From: Plectrocnemia conspersa
Lineage: Eukaryota > Arthropoda > Insecta > Trichoptera > Polycentropodidae
Assembly: GCA_009617715.1 (NCBI GenBank)
Contig: VTFK01000073.1
Coordinates: 124,001 to 188,000 of the forward strand
Direction: 5' to 3'
Length of the DNA: 64,000 nt
Shown: piece after piece, positions 46,280-58,150 of the stretch
Position numbering within the stretch: position 1 is the first letter of the stretch
Layout: each line of letters opens with the position of its first letter
Translations under genes and position numbers: made by a program
The notes under the pieces: model-generated
Database searches by the model: none
What the model was told of the DNA's origin: nothing
The model's input: the letters and a program-made list of their open reading frames with translations, nothing else

Positions 46280-47075
46280 ATTGGTCAACACAATTTTTGT
46301 CCCTTTAACGTAAATAGCTGATTCCGATTCAGAAACGTCAAAAAAATATTTCTAGCACGTCAAGTTTTTGTAGGATTTCAATTTTTTAATTTCTCTTAAA
46401 CTGAGCACGTGTTTTAATGTGTTTTTGTAAGTAAATAGTAGAAAAAATGCCTCGAAAGTGCAAAAACAGTGCTGACTCTTTTTGTTTTCATGCTGTGAGC
46501 TTACACCAGTTTATGAAAGAAAAATAATGATGGTTTGGAAGAAAAAGAAGTATGCACTTTATTTCTAGTGCCAAGTGGGCGACCAGGACCAGTCATGGTT
46601 CCGCACGTGAGTGATGTAGAATAACTCTCAGGGGTTGTCTACGAGGTTCACATAAAGCTATATTGTTTACGGTTCCAATAGTTTGTAGGAAGTCAAAGGA
46701 TCACATCAATGATTGCTACTTCTGCACGACAAACGTATCGGGGTGTTCAAAGAAAAATAAGAAGCATATCACATACCTAACCTCGAATCAGCCATACGTC
46801 CTGTCCTCCACAACAAATTTCTACCTATACCGAAACCTCCAGAAAATTTTTAATTAGAAGAAAATTTATCGGAAGAAAATAACAAGAAATCGGGTCATGA
46901 ATTTCTCACGGAGGTCTACCTCTCTTGTTAAATCAAAGTAACCTTAATGATCTAAATTTGTCAAAGCTACAAGTAGAAATGTTAGGTTCGCGCTTTCAAC
47001 AGTGAAATCCTCTCGACTAGGATACTAAAATTGCTCACTTTAGAACCTGGCAACATCTTTAACAGAACATCTATT
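46280..47075 (+). pseudogene. Decayed member of a multicopy arthropod ORF family (function unknown)
   Basis: An ATG at 46447 opens MPRKCKNSADSFCFHA. A later frame reads CQVGDQDQSW (about 46570-46600), then VPIVCRKSKDHINDCYFC (46669-46722), then ESAIRPVLHNKFLPIPKPPE (about 46784-46843), LEENLSEENNKKSGHEF, and near the end LNDLNLSKLQVEMLGSR (about 46940-46990). From memory, this order of motifs (GDQDKSW, PMVWREPxNHxxDCYFC, YPDLPSAIRPVPH, DLNLSKxxAELLGSRLKEW) marks a high-copy insect ORF of unknown function, often seen as transposon-associated. At least three frameshifts and several stops show it is dead. The AT-rich leader with GATTCCGATTCAGAAACGTC (46322-46341) is probably part of the same element. 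Confidence 0.7.
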
Positions 47076-47149
47076 ATATATAATATTACATTTTATATAT
47101 AAAAAAACTAAATAAAAAAAAATATATATTAATTTATCTATGAAGTTTA
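47076..47149. other. AT-rich spacer
   Basis: AT-rich, no feature. Confidence 0.35.
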
Positions 47150-48080
47150 TCACCATTACGGCGTTGAACTGTTGATTTACTTTGAGTTACATCTACAAGA
47201 ACGTTGATATTTATAAATGAGCGTTCACGCCTCACATTAGCCGATACCAAACGCGTTAAAATTTCAACCCAATTATGCGCTTACCCACGAGAGATCACCT
47301 GGCCGATAATTATCTTGCAGAACCGTGAGATTTTCCTAATCAACCACCAGTATCTCCTGATCGATCGATCCGACGAGTTCAACGAATGCTTCAACGCAAA
47401 TCACGGTAATCCGTTTTTATCTTTCGACTCCTGAGTTACGCGCTAAACACGCACATCAGGAGAATGTACCACAGTGTGTGTGTGCCCTGGGACGTAATTA
47501 AACCCACAGATAAACCCGTAGATGAATTATGTGCACGTTGTACCTACAATGTACATACATATACCTGACCGATTCAATGGCTCAGTAGGCGCGTTTCAGC
47601 ATTCGATCTCTTCGTTTTACCTTATCACTTAAGGTCGGTGGTATATAACAAGACATTCGCTACCGAATACTATATCAGGTTTGTTCTGAAGGCAATAAAA
47701 TATACCCGATGTGAATATTTTACAAGACGCCTTATTAATTATGCGGAGCTTTTAAACGGGGGACGTTTTACGACTCGGACGAGTTTCGAGTCATTTTTGC
47801 TCTGGGGACTTGTTAATTATTGCAAATCGTGTAAATTTACGACGTTCAGCGTAATATATCATCATTTTTATAGGTAAAGCGATAGGTTTTCGGGATTAAG
47901 TTTTGAGCTTTGAGCTGGAGAAGGTAGCGCTGATTGGCTTTGTGTCGATTTAATGAGCTTTTACGCGTGTCTTGTGTGTGAAGTAAATTGTTGTTTGTGT
48001 GACGTGTGCGTTTTAATTGCCGAGACTGGATGGTGGTTCGAGGATTATCGTTTTAATGGCAAGTCATTATGATTAAGATA
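47150..48080. other. Long GC-richer block, candidate regulatory element
   Basis: About 900 bp of complex, non-repetitive DNA, including TGATCGATCGATCCGACGAG near 47358 and GGGGGACGTTTTACGACTCG near 47758 followed by GACGAGTTTCGAGTC. The plus frames at 47204-47434 (76 codons) and 47638-47877 (79 codons) are of plausible amino-acid composition but unrecognised and without clear splice sites. One of the larger islands in the window. Confidence 0.4.
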
Positions 48081-49499
48081 ATAAAAATATGAATTGCGAA
48101 AATTGCAGTAGGATCATAAAACAAACCATTTTCATATCCAATTTCAAGAGATATTTTCTTGCAAATAAATATTTTTTTATAAAGCCCTAATAAAAAAGAA
48201 TTATAGAAACAGATAATGTTGACTTCGATCGTGTAATGGCAAATTCTTTTTCAGTTATATCTATTGCATAATTGCAAGATATAATTTGATACAATTTATA
48301 AAATTCTTTATATATAATAAATAATATATTGTGGGCCTAACTATTTAATTTATATTTTCTTTAACACTTTCAATGACACTTTTTTTAAATATTTATATTT
48401 TTATTTTTTAAATGTAGGAGTTCTCAATGATTAATATAGGGATCAAAAAAACGACAAAATATTTTTCAACAATATAATAAAAATTTTGAAGATGATAATA
48501 GCTTCGTTATACATGAAAAATATAGACTGCATGCAAATACGAAAACAACAAAAAAAGGAGATCTGATAATACAAAAAAGCGTATCGCAACAATGAAGACA
48601 TAAATCGTGAACAGAACCCAATATTGCACAATAACCACAAAAGTTTTAACTCCATTAATAATTACCTATAACTACACTCATAAATACAAACCATTCAGCC
48701 TGAAATCCCAATAGAATAATAGTAATATAAATCAATACACGAGAATAAAAGTATACAATAAAAAATGTATTCATACTTTAATACAATTGTTTAATATGTT
48801 ATTTTTATTTGATCATATCGTTTTTTACTTGAGTACTTGAGTACACTCTTCGATGTGACTCGAGGGAATCATACTTTATTGAAGATAAAAATGAATAATT
48901 TATACATTTCCTCATTTACAGGTGTCTTAGAAATTATTCTTAGACATTTTATGTTAAGAGTAAATCGTTTGGATTATTTGGCAATCAGACCAGAGATGCA
49001 TACTCATGGGTACTAAGTATTATACAAAGTACACAATGCTCTCGAGCTTCCCAACTGATCTCAACATTTTTATTGCATATGTTTTCTATATTCTGATGTA
49101 ATCTGTAGACTATTTGAAATAGCAGTCTTTTCTGTTACTATTTCTGTGCTATGCAACACATTGTTATCCATTTTATAATCAAAATTAAGTAACGTTCTTT
49201 GTCGATAATAGGACATGAAATGACATTTTATTATGGTAAATGTTAATCTATAGGTGAATGACCACGCACATAGATTATCAACATCAAATTAAAGTTGTCT
49301 AAAATTAGCAATGGAATTTATGTTTAGGAATACCTTAAGGTAAATATGAAATTATGAAATATAACTTAATTAATATCATAAATAAATAGAAAAAAAACAA
49401 TATTGGGCTGTAATATAAAGTTCAATATTTTGCATTGAACTTAAAAACGGCAATAAATCGCTCCCAAAATTTCACATGACACAATGAGAATTCTTATGG
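48081..49499. other. AT-rich stretch, no gene seen
   Basis: About 1.4 kb, AT-rich. Contains a short ACTTGAGTACTTGAGTACA direct duplication near 48827-48845 and an unrecognised 70-codon minus frame (48443-48655). Confidence 0.45.
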
Positions 49500-49830
49500 T
49501 CCTCTGCACGAAAACACTATAATTAAGCTTAATTTGTATTTTCACACATAAACACTTAATTGATATTAATTCCACACTTTGTGCGTGTGTGCATCGAATG
49601 CGTTATGATTCGAAATACGCCCACTTCCTTGCTGTAGGGACCGGCTCGGCTTTATACAGCGGCAATTATAAACACAATCACTAGGAAATCGTCGAGATTA
49701 AAAACCGCGGATGGGATTAGAGAGGCTCAGGCCGCAATAAATACTAGTATACGCTGAGAGCAGTCAAAATAATAAGATGCGCATTTGCAACACAAACGCG
49801 CCGTGGTCGTACATCATGCGCATAAATGTT
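49500..49830. other. GC-richer block
   Basis: Complex sequence (GGGACCGGCTCGGCTTTATA near 49637; AACCGCGGATGGGATTAGAG near 49702). The latter contains GGATTA, a bicoid-class word. Candidate regulatory element. Confidence 0.35.
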
Positions 49831-50099
49831 AAATAAATTTTGCTGTATGTAAAACTGAACGAGGTTTCATCTCAGCGGGCTGCTGCGGCTGTGGAGATAA
49901 TAGTAAAAGTAAATAGTGTATTTTACAGTAGTCAAGTATATCAAGGCAGGATGGAAAATAAATATTATAAAAATAAAAATGTGGACTATACATACGCATT
50001 ATTATTATTTATTATTATACAATATAGATTAAATTCATGTATGTTCTTACAAAAAATGATTTTATGGTAATACGAATCAGTCACTCATAAAGTATCGTA
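49831..50099. other. AT-rich spacer
   Basis: AT-rich. The 76-codon frame at 49840-50070 is unrecognised. Confidence 0.4.
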
Positions 50100-50400
50100 A
50101 TGTAAGTCCATTAAAAAGGTCGATCCTGCATGCGCAGGATATGGTCGGTGCCCGCTCGGCGCGGAACCGAATGTGGGAAAAAGTTAGACGAAAGATTCTC
50201 ATCTCGGATTCTGCGGTCCAGGATGTCGTATCTAACAGTATCTCTACAATCCGTTCGCAAATGCTCAGACCGTGTTTAGTAAATGTTTGCCGGTGTACAC
50301 ATCATTGAATGCTAATTAATTAACAACAAAGATTTAATAGTTCGACGTGTCGCGACGAGTGCTTTACAACCTAAGGAGCTACGAAGGTATTTTTATGTTA
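50100..50400. other. GC-richer block with ATCCTGC/GCAGGAT dyad
   Basis: GATCCTGCATGCGCAGGATA near 50122-50141 holds 7-bp complementary arms around ATGC. GTGCCCGCTCGGCGCGGAAC follows. Candidate regulatory element. Confidence 0.35.
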
Positions 50401-50499
50401 ACAAATCAATTTGTCAAATACTATAGATGTTTATAGTTAATAAATTACTTCAAAACTAATTTTATAGTTTATGACAATAATAAATTATATTAAAAAAAA

Positions 50500-50950
50500 A
50501 TACCTGGTACATTTCAATACTACAAACGCCTATTATATTTGGCAGCAAATTATTCACTTTCGTTCCCATGTTGATCCTCCATGAAACAATTTTTTAATTT
50601 ATGAGCAAACTTGTCAACGCAATTAAGCCACAGTATTTCAGGTTCTCATGGAAACCCAATCCATGCTTTATCAATGATCTTGAGACAACAATATGGAAAA
50701 GATTTTACCAAAAGTTTTTGCGGGTGAGATTTGTTTCTTCAGTCACTTTAAAAAAATGCTGAAATAGTGATTTGACTTAAAGTTTTTTGGAGTTCGAAAT
50801 GATTTGCTGATTCGTGGAGTAATAAAGTATTGTTGAAAGGAAGAAGCTTGATCTTAATCAACTCGAATTCTTTCAATAAGTGGTCCTCAAGCTCTGGTAG
50901 ATGATCAGAAGCATATATCTTCACTACAAGTAGAATCAACAGCTCGCTTG
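50500..50950 (-). mobile_element. pogo/Tigger-like DDE transposase fragment, decayed
   Basis: On the minus strand, 50939-50748 encodes LLVVKIYASDHLPELEDHLL, FELIKIKLLPFNNTLLLHES and ANHFELQKTL. This parallels the DDE block of pogo/Tigger/jerky transposases (LLLVDNAxSHPxxLE...IKVxFLPPNTTSLLQPxDQGVIxNFK). The second catalytic Asp of LLxVDNA appears lost (VVKIYA) and the DQG part is HES, so it cannot be active. Continuing downstream, the frame gives VTEETNLTRKNFW, a stop, then HIVVSRSLIKHG, and after a shift NCVDKFAHKLKNCFMEDQHG, like the FWKxxFNIxxxIxxIxxAW and C-terminal regions of the family. Neither terminal repeat was located. Confidence 0.65.
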
Positions 50951-51219
50951 AAAATGATACTGTTGTAGTTTATAAAATTGGTATTTATATAAACACTATT
51001 TCTTTTAAACAAAGTATTTAAAAAATAGAGTGGTGTATTTAAAATAAATGTGAAGCATTTTACATTTATTGTTCCAGCTCCTTTAAAACTATCGCCGAAA
51101 ACATCATTTTTTTTATTGATTAGGAAATAAATTTAGGTTAATTCTAAGTTATATAATTAAAAAATATTCTAATATTACCATCATAAAAATTAAAAATCAA
51201 TTATTCAATTTATAATGTT
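50951..51219. other. AT-rich spacer
   Basis: AT-rich, no feature recognised beyond possible flanks of the transposase relic. Confidence 0.35.
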
Positions 51220-51720
51220 ACAAGCTACCGTTGTCGCAGAACGCTCGCGTGAAAAGCACCCGTATAAATGAAAAACAAACGCAGCGCGTAAATGCAGTTA
51301 TAATGAGAGGCGCCCCGGGCGAGCGCCGATTGTGCAATAGAATTTAATGCAGAGAAAATTACCTTGTCTCTTGTGGAATGATCTTTCGACTAATGGAAAT
51401 GCAGCTCTCCCGCGGCGCTTGCGCCTGCCCGCGGGCAACTCAAATAAATTACACACATGGCAAAAATTGTCACACACCACAACCACCACATTCTTAGGGC
51501 AAATAATAATTGCCTTGGCTCGTAACGACCCTGAGAAAAGCAGCGTTTTCCTTTTTTTTCGATGCGGGCTTTCCTTATATGTTTGCGCACTGATTATATC
51601 ATTATTAAGCTCCTAGACGGAACGTGCATATATTACGTTGGTTGGTCAATTATTTATTGACAAATAGGTGTATATACACAGTGTATGTGTGTATGCGTGA
51701 TTGACGTCCTCATAGAGAAA
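51220..51720. other. GC-rich block, candidate enhancer or CG island
   Basis: Strongly GC-rich: GGCGCCCCGGGCGAGCGCCG (51309-51328), then CTCTCCCGCGGCGCTTGCGC and CTGCCCGCGGGCAAC (51404-51438), which carry inverted CCCGCGG/CCGCGGG words, then CACACACCACAACCACCACA (51471-51490) with AACCACC Runt-like words. Frames on both strands overlap (63-89 codons) with no protein character. Confidence 0.4.
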
Positions 51721-52379
51721 ACTTAGGTCTTTCAAGATATAAATTTTGTTATAATAATAATGCAAACATGAAAAAAACAATATATAATAAAACATTTTGT
51801 TGTATGTTTTACGTTCGCTTTAATTGCAATATTTTATGTGAAAAAAATTGAATTAAATAAAAAGTAAAATTTATAAGCAATATTTAATTTGCTAAATACC
51901 AAATAAAATCAGGATAGGTGATTTGATAGGTATTTATTTACTAAAAAATATAATAACAAGTATCTTTTCATACAAAATTGCAGCGAGTGCTAGAATGTGT
52001 TTTTTTTATACGTTTGTTGCAATAAAATAAAATATTTACTTGCCTACGAATTTTACATTAAAATAAGTTGATTTTAATATAAAAATATTAGTATGAAATT
52101 TGTTTAATATATTTCTTTATATTGTATTATAGTCTACAGTTAAAATTAGTTTATTGAACAATATGTACTCTAATTATTATTAGGCGATTAAAATATTTTT
52201 CAAAATAAATTATTGTTATTTAATCACATTTATAATTAGTATTATTGCATATTTAATAATTATAATTTACATCCGAATACATATCTATCTATGTACACTA
52301 ATATTTTGGCAACCTGACTTTTAATTCTAGCTATGCTTTCATGATTTAATTTGTCTAACATACAAATTACTGACATATG
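51721..52379. other. AT-rich stretch
   Basis: AT-rich. The 64-codon minus frame at 52260-52454 (lysine-rich, ending in VYIDRYVFGCKL) straddles its right edge and is unrecognised. Confidence 0.4.
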
Positions 52380-52680
52380 AGTTCGTTCTACATTTTTCTT
52401 ATTATTACTGTCATAAATCATGCGAGAACGAGATGGCTCAACAACCATCGGCATTAGAATGCTAAATAAATTAAATTGTAAAGAGTCGGAATAATTTATG
52501 GAGTCGATTCGAGTGATTAATTCGATATCGCCGATTTGTTAGGATATATATCGCCAGGATCGCCGGCGATGAGCCGACTTCTCCATATATCGTAATTGGA
52601 CGCGATCAAAGCGGCAGGATAAATAAACGGCGTCATTAATGCGCTTCAGCATATGATAAAACTCAGATGTGTGTAGTTTA
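52380..52680. other. GC-richer block
   Basis: TATCGCCAGGATCGCCGGCG near 52550 and GCGATCAAAGCGGCAGGATA near 52602, plus AAATAAACGGCGTCATTAAT. ATTAAT and TTTAT-type words with CG-rich context. Candidate regulatory element. Confidence 0.35.
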
Positions 52681-52839
52681 AGTACGTAGATACATGGTAT
52701 ATTATAGGATTTTTGTTATATGTTAGTTTGCACTTAATTTGATTTGTGTACAAGTTTATTATATGAATTTATGCCTTAATTTATTAGTACATGTCAAAGA
52801 TAGTTTAGAAAAATTGAATGAAAAATTACGATGTTAAGA
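52681..52839. other. AT-rich spacer
   Basis: AT-rich lead-in to the mariner relic. Confidence 0.35.
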
Positions 52840-53155
52840 ATATTCCTGCATGTGGGAGAACCGCAATGATGATGTTCTGGCTGCAGAAATGGAAGAAAAT
52901 CAAACTCAAACTATCCATCAGATTGCTGAGAAATTAAGCGAGTCTTATTCAACAGTGCATGTACATATTAAAATGATTGGAAAGGTTTGGTGACAAGGTG
53001 TATGGGCTCCACACGAATTAAGCCCAGAAAAGCGTATACGCATATCCCAAGAGCACTTGAAACTTGAATCTGAGTCACCTTTTCTTAAACATTTCATATC
53101 CGAAGATGAAAAAAGGATGTTGTACGACAACAATAGTCGTAGAAGATACTAGCCT
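52840..53155 (+). mobile_element. Mariner transposase fragment (helix-turn-helix to first catalytic Asp)
   Basis: From 52868 a 94-codon frame with one stop (TGA at 52991-52993) reads DDVLAAEMEENQTQTIHQIA, EKLSESYSTVHVHIKMIGKV, then VWAPHELSPEKRIRI, FLKHFISEDEKRMLYDNNSR, ending at a TAG (53150-53152). These are the mariner landmarks: a second HTH with STVxxHLKxIGKV, the WVPHEL motif, and the TGDEKWVLYDN motif around the first Asp of DD34D (here SEDEKRMLYDN). Second and third catalytic Asps and both terminal repeats are absent, so it is truncated at both ends. Whether it is the same family as the 10.6 kb piece cannot be tested, since they do not overlap. Confidence 0.85.
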
Positions 53156-53579
53156 GCAAAATTTTTATTTTACTAAATGTAAGGAGTTTTCCAGATAGTG
53201 AACGTTCTTATACTATATAATAAATTAGTGTAAATTTAATTGGTTTAATGTATGAGCAGTAAATACACGTGTTTTAGTGTTCAAGTTGTATTAATTTCTT
53301 ATAGATTAAAATCATTTATGATATAGTACAGCAAAGTATAGAATTATACAATGTGATTTATTAAATTAAAATAAACTTCTGCATAAATTTGTATTTAACA
53401 AATATTTATGTTACTTAACATCATTGAATAATTAATAATTGTAGGTAAGTATATATATTTTTTTCTTTGAAATAATTGTCCTTTTATGTGTATGTAAAAT
53501 ATTGTACATCTTAAATAAATATTTCTAAAAAATTTTTTCAATTTAATTACACTAAAATTGTAAATTTAACTGATAATGA
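53156..53579. other. AT-rich spacer
   Basis: AT-rich, no feature recognised. Confidence 0.45.
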
Positions 53580-53860
53580 AAGTTGAATACTATTCATTTT
53601 CGGTCTCCGCATAAGTCTGGGGTACACATGAGTGTTTGACACTAATCTATCTTCTGTGTAACCGAATGCCAGTGCAATTATATTATATGTGACGCACGAG
53701 CTTAATTTATGATTTATTACATGAGCAAGTGGGGTTGGGGTTGGGCACAGACAACACTTGAGGGTCGGTTCAAAGCTCAACCCTATGATAAACCGAGGGT
53801 TAAACGCCCGACGACGAAGGATCCGTTGCCCATTATGGTTTTTTGTCAAGTACTATGAAA
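53580..53860. other. GC-richer block with 100-codon minus frame
   Basis: Contains GGGGTTGGGGTTGGGCAC (53731-53748), a short G-rich direct repeat. The 100-codon minus frame at 53547-53849 (cysteine-rich KCCLCPTPTP part) is unrecognised and starts in the G-rich tract's complement. Coding function unsupported; candidate regulatory element. Confidence 0.3.
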
Positions 53861-55419
53861 TGTTATATGTATTTCTACGTACCTAATTAAACATATATTA
53901 TAACATAATTTATATATACATATGTACATATACAAAAATTTTATTTACATTAGCAAAACGGGAAATTTATTCATTATAAACAATTTTACAGTTAAAGTAC
54001 AGCTATCGTTACGGCGGCTTCGTTATAAATAAAGAGTTATATATATTATTACAACTTATGTGCTTATTTATATAAATATGGAATATTCTATAATTCATCC
54101 CATAATTTATTGTATAATTTATGTAAATAATTAAATGAGCTTGCAGCAATAAATCATAAACCGTGTTTTATTAATTGATCACCCCTTTCAAAGAATTTAT
54201 ACGGCGAAATGGTTGTGCGATCGGTATCTCATGTCAGGGGCTTGCAACTTTAAATGTATTATAGATTAAAATGTTGTAATAGTGATTGTTACTACATAAT
54301 ACATTGATAGTCGATAAGAATAAATATATGTTTTTATTTTAAAAACAATTTGAAAATCAAAATACTTTTTTTTTAATTTTATTTGTAAATTTGATTCTAT
54401 GGTATATATTTTTAGACATAAAAATGACCACAATTCAATAACTGACATATTTTTACAAGAGTTTATTCTTATAAATGTAAAATGTTTATAATTTTATATT
54501 CATGTATTACTGGCATAAGTAAAAATAATAACACATAATGTATATGTATTTATAAAAAAACGTCATAATTCATATGTAAAAATATATAATAGAACGTTTA
54601 TTCATTACAATTATTATTATTATTATTATACGCATTATAAAAATACATGCATTTAAAGACCCCAAGACAAAAACAATTTAACTAATTTAAACATAATTAA
54701 GCGAATTTAGAAATGTTTAATTGCTCTGATGTTTTTTTATAATTTTTAATAAAAATATACAGTTTTATATTTTAGGTTGATTTTATATTGAACTATTTAA
54801 AAAATATGTTAATTCATGTATTTTAAAACATTCTTATTTTTTTAAAATCATATAGTAATTTATAAAACTACAGATGAACCATTAATAGTGGCAATATCGA
54901 AACTAGTTCAATTTTTTATTATATTTATACTAAAATACTAAATTTAAAATAATATTTAAATTACTATATGTAACTTTAGTATGCAAAAATTTAATATTTG
55001 ATCTTTAGAGAAAAACATGTAATTCATAATCTACAACCTACATTAATTATCATTCTTTGTAAAAATATCAATATGTTGTTTACAAATATATTCACAATTT
55101 CTATTTAACTTAATAACATTACATTATTCATAAAATAGTAGCATCAAAAATAATTAATTATTAGACCCTTCAATACCACCTCAATAATTTATAAATAACT
55201 GACTATATATTATAACTACTGACTGTATATATCATATTAATAACTTATTATAGTATATTACTGAATCTATGTATGTTTCGTAGAAATTATTTAAAAAAAA
55301 TGTATTGTTGAAATTTAATATTCATGTACATAATTTGCAATAAATGTTCACGTACATAATTTATTTAATGATTGCATGTTTTATTGTTTGTATTTTGAAT
55401 TATTTAGCAATTAAAGTTT
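53861..55419. other. AT-rich stretch, no gene seen
   Basis: About 1.5 kb, AT-rich, with an ATT microsatellite at 54610-54630 and one small GC-richer patch at 54170-54250 (GGCGAAATGGTTGTGCGATC). No gene. Confidence 0.5.
54610..54630. repeat. ATT microsatellite
   Basis: Seven uninterrupted ATT units, 21 nt. Confidence 0.9.
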
Positions 55420-56230
55420 GTCTACCCTGACATTCATAACGGGTAGTCCTCACATTGGTTAATGCTACTTTATTAAAATGATATTAGGTAACGTATGGGC
55501 TGACGTTTTGGGGGCACTCAAAATAACATCATTATTCGTACGTTAGGGAATTTGCTTGATTAGGCAAAAGCCCTTTGTCAAAGTCAGAATACATAAATAA
55601 AGCCTTAATTGTGAATATGTGATTTATGAAAGCTCGACGTTGAGCTTTCGCCATGAATCATCGCGTCAAAAGACTTAATTAATTGCATGACCTTTTTGTT
55701 TTAGACGGGAATTACGCAATTTTAATACATTAAAACATTACAAAATATGGGTCTTGGGGGGTTGCAACCGTTTTAATTTATATTTTATTTCAATGGAATA
55801 TGAAATATCACATACACGACAGATGTATATAATTAATATATTTTTATATATTTATTTTATTTTTCACAGAAATATTTTTTTTCAAAATCCACAAAGCTTT
55901 TGCTGTCCAGCTCGGGTCATTTCCAAGGATTTATTCCTTTTGGACAAGGCTTCCGGTCCATTATACGGCCAAGCGCTATTATTTATTCGCTCGGCTTCTT
56001 CGCAATAGAGAAACACTACGTCCTGGAAAGAGCTTTTCTCTCTTCACCCCATTTTCCAAGTCCGACACTGCAATCTCACTATTGGAAGTCCTTTTGAAGC
56101 GAGTCCTAGCCAAAAGCCGACAATGCGAAACAAGCGGAAATAATGTTCGTTTGGCATCTCATGTGTGTATACGAGTGGGAAAAACTGTGTGATTTAGCAC
56201 AATGAGTGCTTGATGTGTGTTTTCAAAGTG
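55420..56230. other. Long GC-richer block, candidate regulatory element
   Basis: Holds the GAAAGCTC hairpin (55628-55649) and a complex part at 55890-56120 (TTTTGCTGTCCAGCTCGGGT, ATACGGCCAAGCGCTATTAT, GAAGCGAGTCCTAGCC). Two overlapping plus frames (84 and 65 codons) are unrecognised. Confidence 0.35.
55628..55649. other. Hairpin, GAAAGCTC / GAGCTTTC
   Basis: GAAAGCTC (55628-55635), loop GACGTT, GAGCTTTC (55642-55649). Flanks TGATTTAT and ATGAATCA extend the complementarity with a small bulge, giving an imperfect stem about 16-18 bp long. Arms are the same as in the hairpin at 3199-3221. Confidence 0.7.
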
Positions 56231-57399
56231 TTTCTCTAAATACATTCTATGTATTATATATTTTCTGATACAAAATACGTATTATATTATTTTGGAAAAA
56301 AAATAGAGGAAGATATATCATAAAATCAAGTCACAATGTCTTTTTATAAGCCATCAAGCTAAATTAAGATGTAGTTTTCCGCTTTTCAAAAGAAAATGTT
56401 GCAAAAGAAATTTATTTTATTTTATAGAGCAAAAGTTTTGATAGCTTTTTTACTCAGAATCAGTGGCGTCATAAAATATTAGATCAAATAAAAAAAATAT
56501 TTTAATTAAATTGTCTAAATAATTGAATTAGCGTTCTAAGTAAACTTCAGAATATTACTTTAGTAAAAAAACATGTCAACGAATTGAAAAGGATTTTGCT
56601 ACCATCCGGAGAACAGACTTAAAAATTAAGACAACATCAACGGAAAGCAAGCGAGTACTCAATGGTTGGAATATTTATAGACACATATAGTTTATACTAT
56701 TATCTTTGTATTTATTTATTTATTGTGTTTAAACATTAAATGTATTAAAACGAAAAATATTGGACGACTTGTCTGAAATGGTTTCAATTACTGAGAGCAA
56801 TTGTCGTAGGAGCAATTGTACCGAGAGAAAATTTTCGTTCACCATACTATATTATATATATAGTATATATGCTTATATGTGTTTTAACGATAAAGATATA
56901 TGAAAAATAAAAATACAAAAAATATTTATAAATCATAGTTTCGAGCTTTTATCTAATGCTCTATCATAAAATTTCGAACACTTTTAAACTTTGTGCATGA
57001 AAACATCCTTTTTTTTTTTTCTGCTTCGACATTTGACCACTTGCCACATTTTATCAATTCTAAACGTCATTGTTTTATTGAAACTGATATAGAGTTAAAG
57101 TATTTTTAATGAAATTTATTTATATACAGTAGTTTCCCCGTTTATTTATATCTAATTATCATTTAAAGCGTTTTAAACATTTCTTAAGATTGTTCATAAA
57201 ACCATTAATTGTTAAAAGCATAGAAAAACATTTTTTTTGTGTTATTAGTGACTATTGCTCATTTCATCTTTTTTGCTTTGAAATTTGTTATTAGTTCTAT
57301 CGTTGTCGTTATAAAGAAACTGGCTAAAAATTCCAAATGTGAATCTCTTCACATAAAAAAACAGGATTTGGAATCGTCAAGACCATTTTAAACATTCAG
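56231..57399. other. AT-rich stretch, no gene seen
   Basis: About 1.2 kb of AT-rich to mixed DNA. No gene or repeat recognised. Confidence 0.45.
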
Positions 57400-58150
57400 T
57401 ACAAGTATATCGTCGCATCAATTTAAGCATAATCTACTCTGCCACATCCCGCGGATCCTATTGAAACAGCATAGCTGCCAATAGGGAAAAATTCGTATTG
57501 TATCTCTACATTCCGCGTATCCACATTATTCCGTTTAATATTGAAATGGTAGAACCAAATATACTCTAAATCAATAGTGTGCTCATTGTAACGAACAGAC
57601 TACACACATACAGTTGAAACTACGCGAGAGCTTTCTTAGCCATATTATACAGGGTGTTATCGTGGGGGTGGCAGCGTCGACAGAGGCACGGGGCGCGATA
57701 AAGAAAGAGCCCGGAACGATTTCCGGCACCCATTCTATCCGCTAACCTTTTATTTCCTCAACCATTCATTTCGATTCATTCCCTCGTTCGTTCTTCTTCC
57801 ATAATGCTCAATTCAATGGGCGCACAAAGAAATTTCTTGTGCGCACACAGAAGCTGGTGAAAACTTGTCGCTATTCCGAGAGAAAAAGTACTACACACAC
57901 GAACACACGTCCCTCTTGTATGTTATTACGTGTTATATAAGTTTTCTCGGCGTCGATGTTTGTTAAGGCATTATTCGCATGTAGGAAAAAATAGGTCTAT
58001 CGGGTAATGTTTTATCCGAACGATTTATCATTCAGGAGAACACATCTCCCTCGACAAAGAGGAAATGTATAAATCTCGTATTTTTTTTTTTTCGTCGCGC
58101 ACTTTTCAAACTCACACCCTCGATTTGGACAGAGACGTGATCGATTGTTT
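57400..58150. other. GC-richer block, candidate regulatory element
   Basis: Includes TACAGGGTGTTATCGTGGGG near 57649, GTGGCAGCGTCGACAGAGGC (57667-57686) with GGGGCGCGATAAAG after it, and many CG words to about 58140. The TACAGGGTGT word recalls termini of some insect repeats, but no second copy is present in the window. Confidence 0.35.

Noticed and set aside
52260..52454. 64-codon minus-strand frame as a small protein
   Set aside because: The translation looks ordinary but matches nothing known and straddles an AT-rich/GC-richer boundary; insufficient evidence.
53547..53849. 100-codon minus-strand frame as a gene
   Set aside because: Cysteine/proline-rich part comes from a short G-rich repeat; no family recognised.
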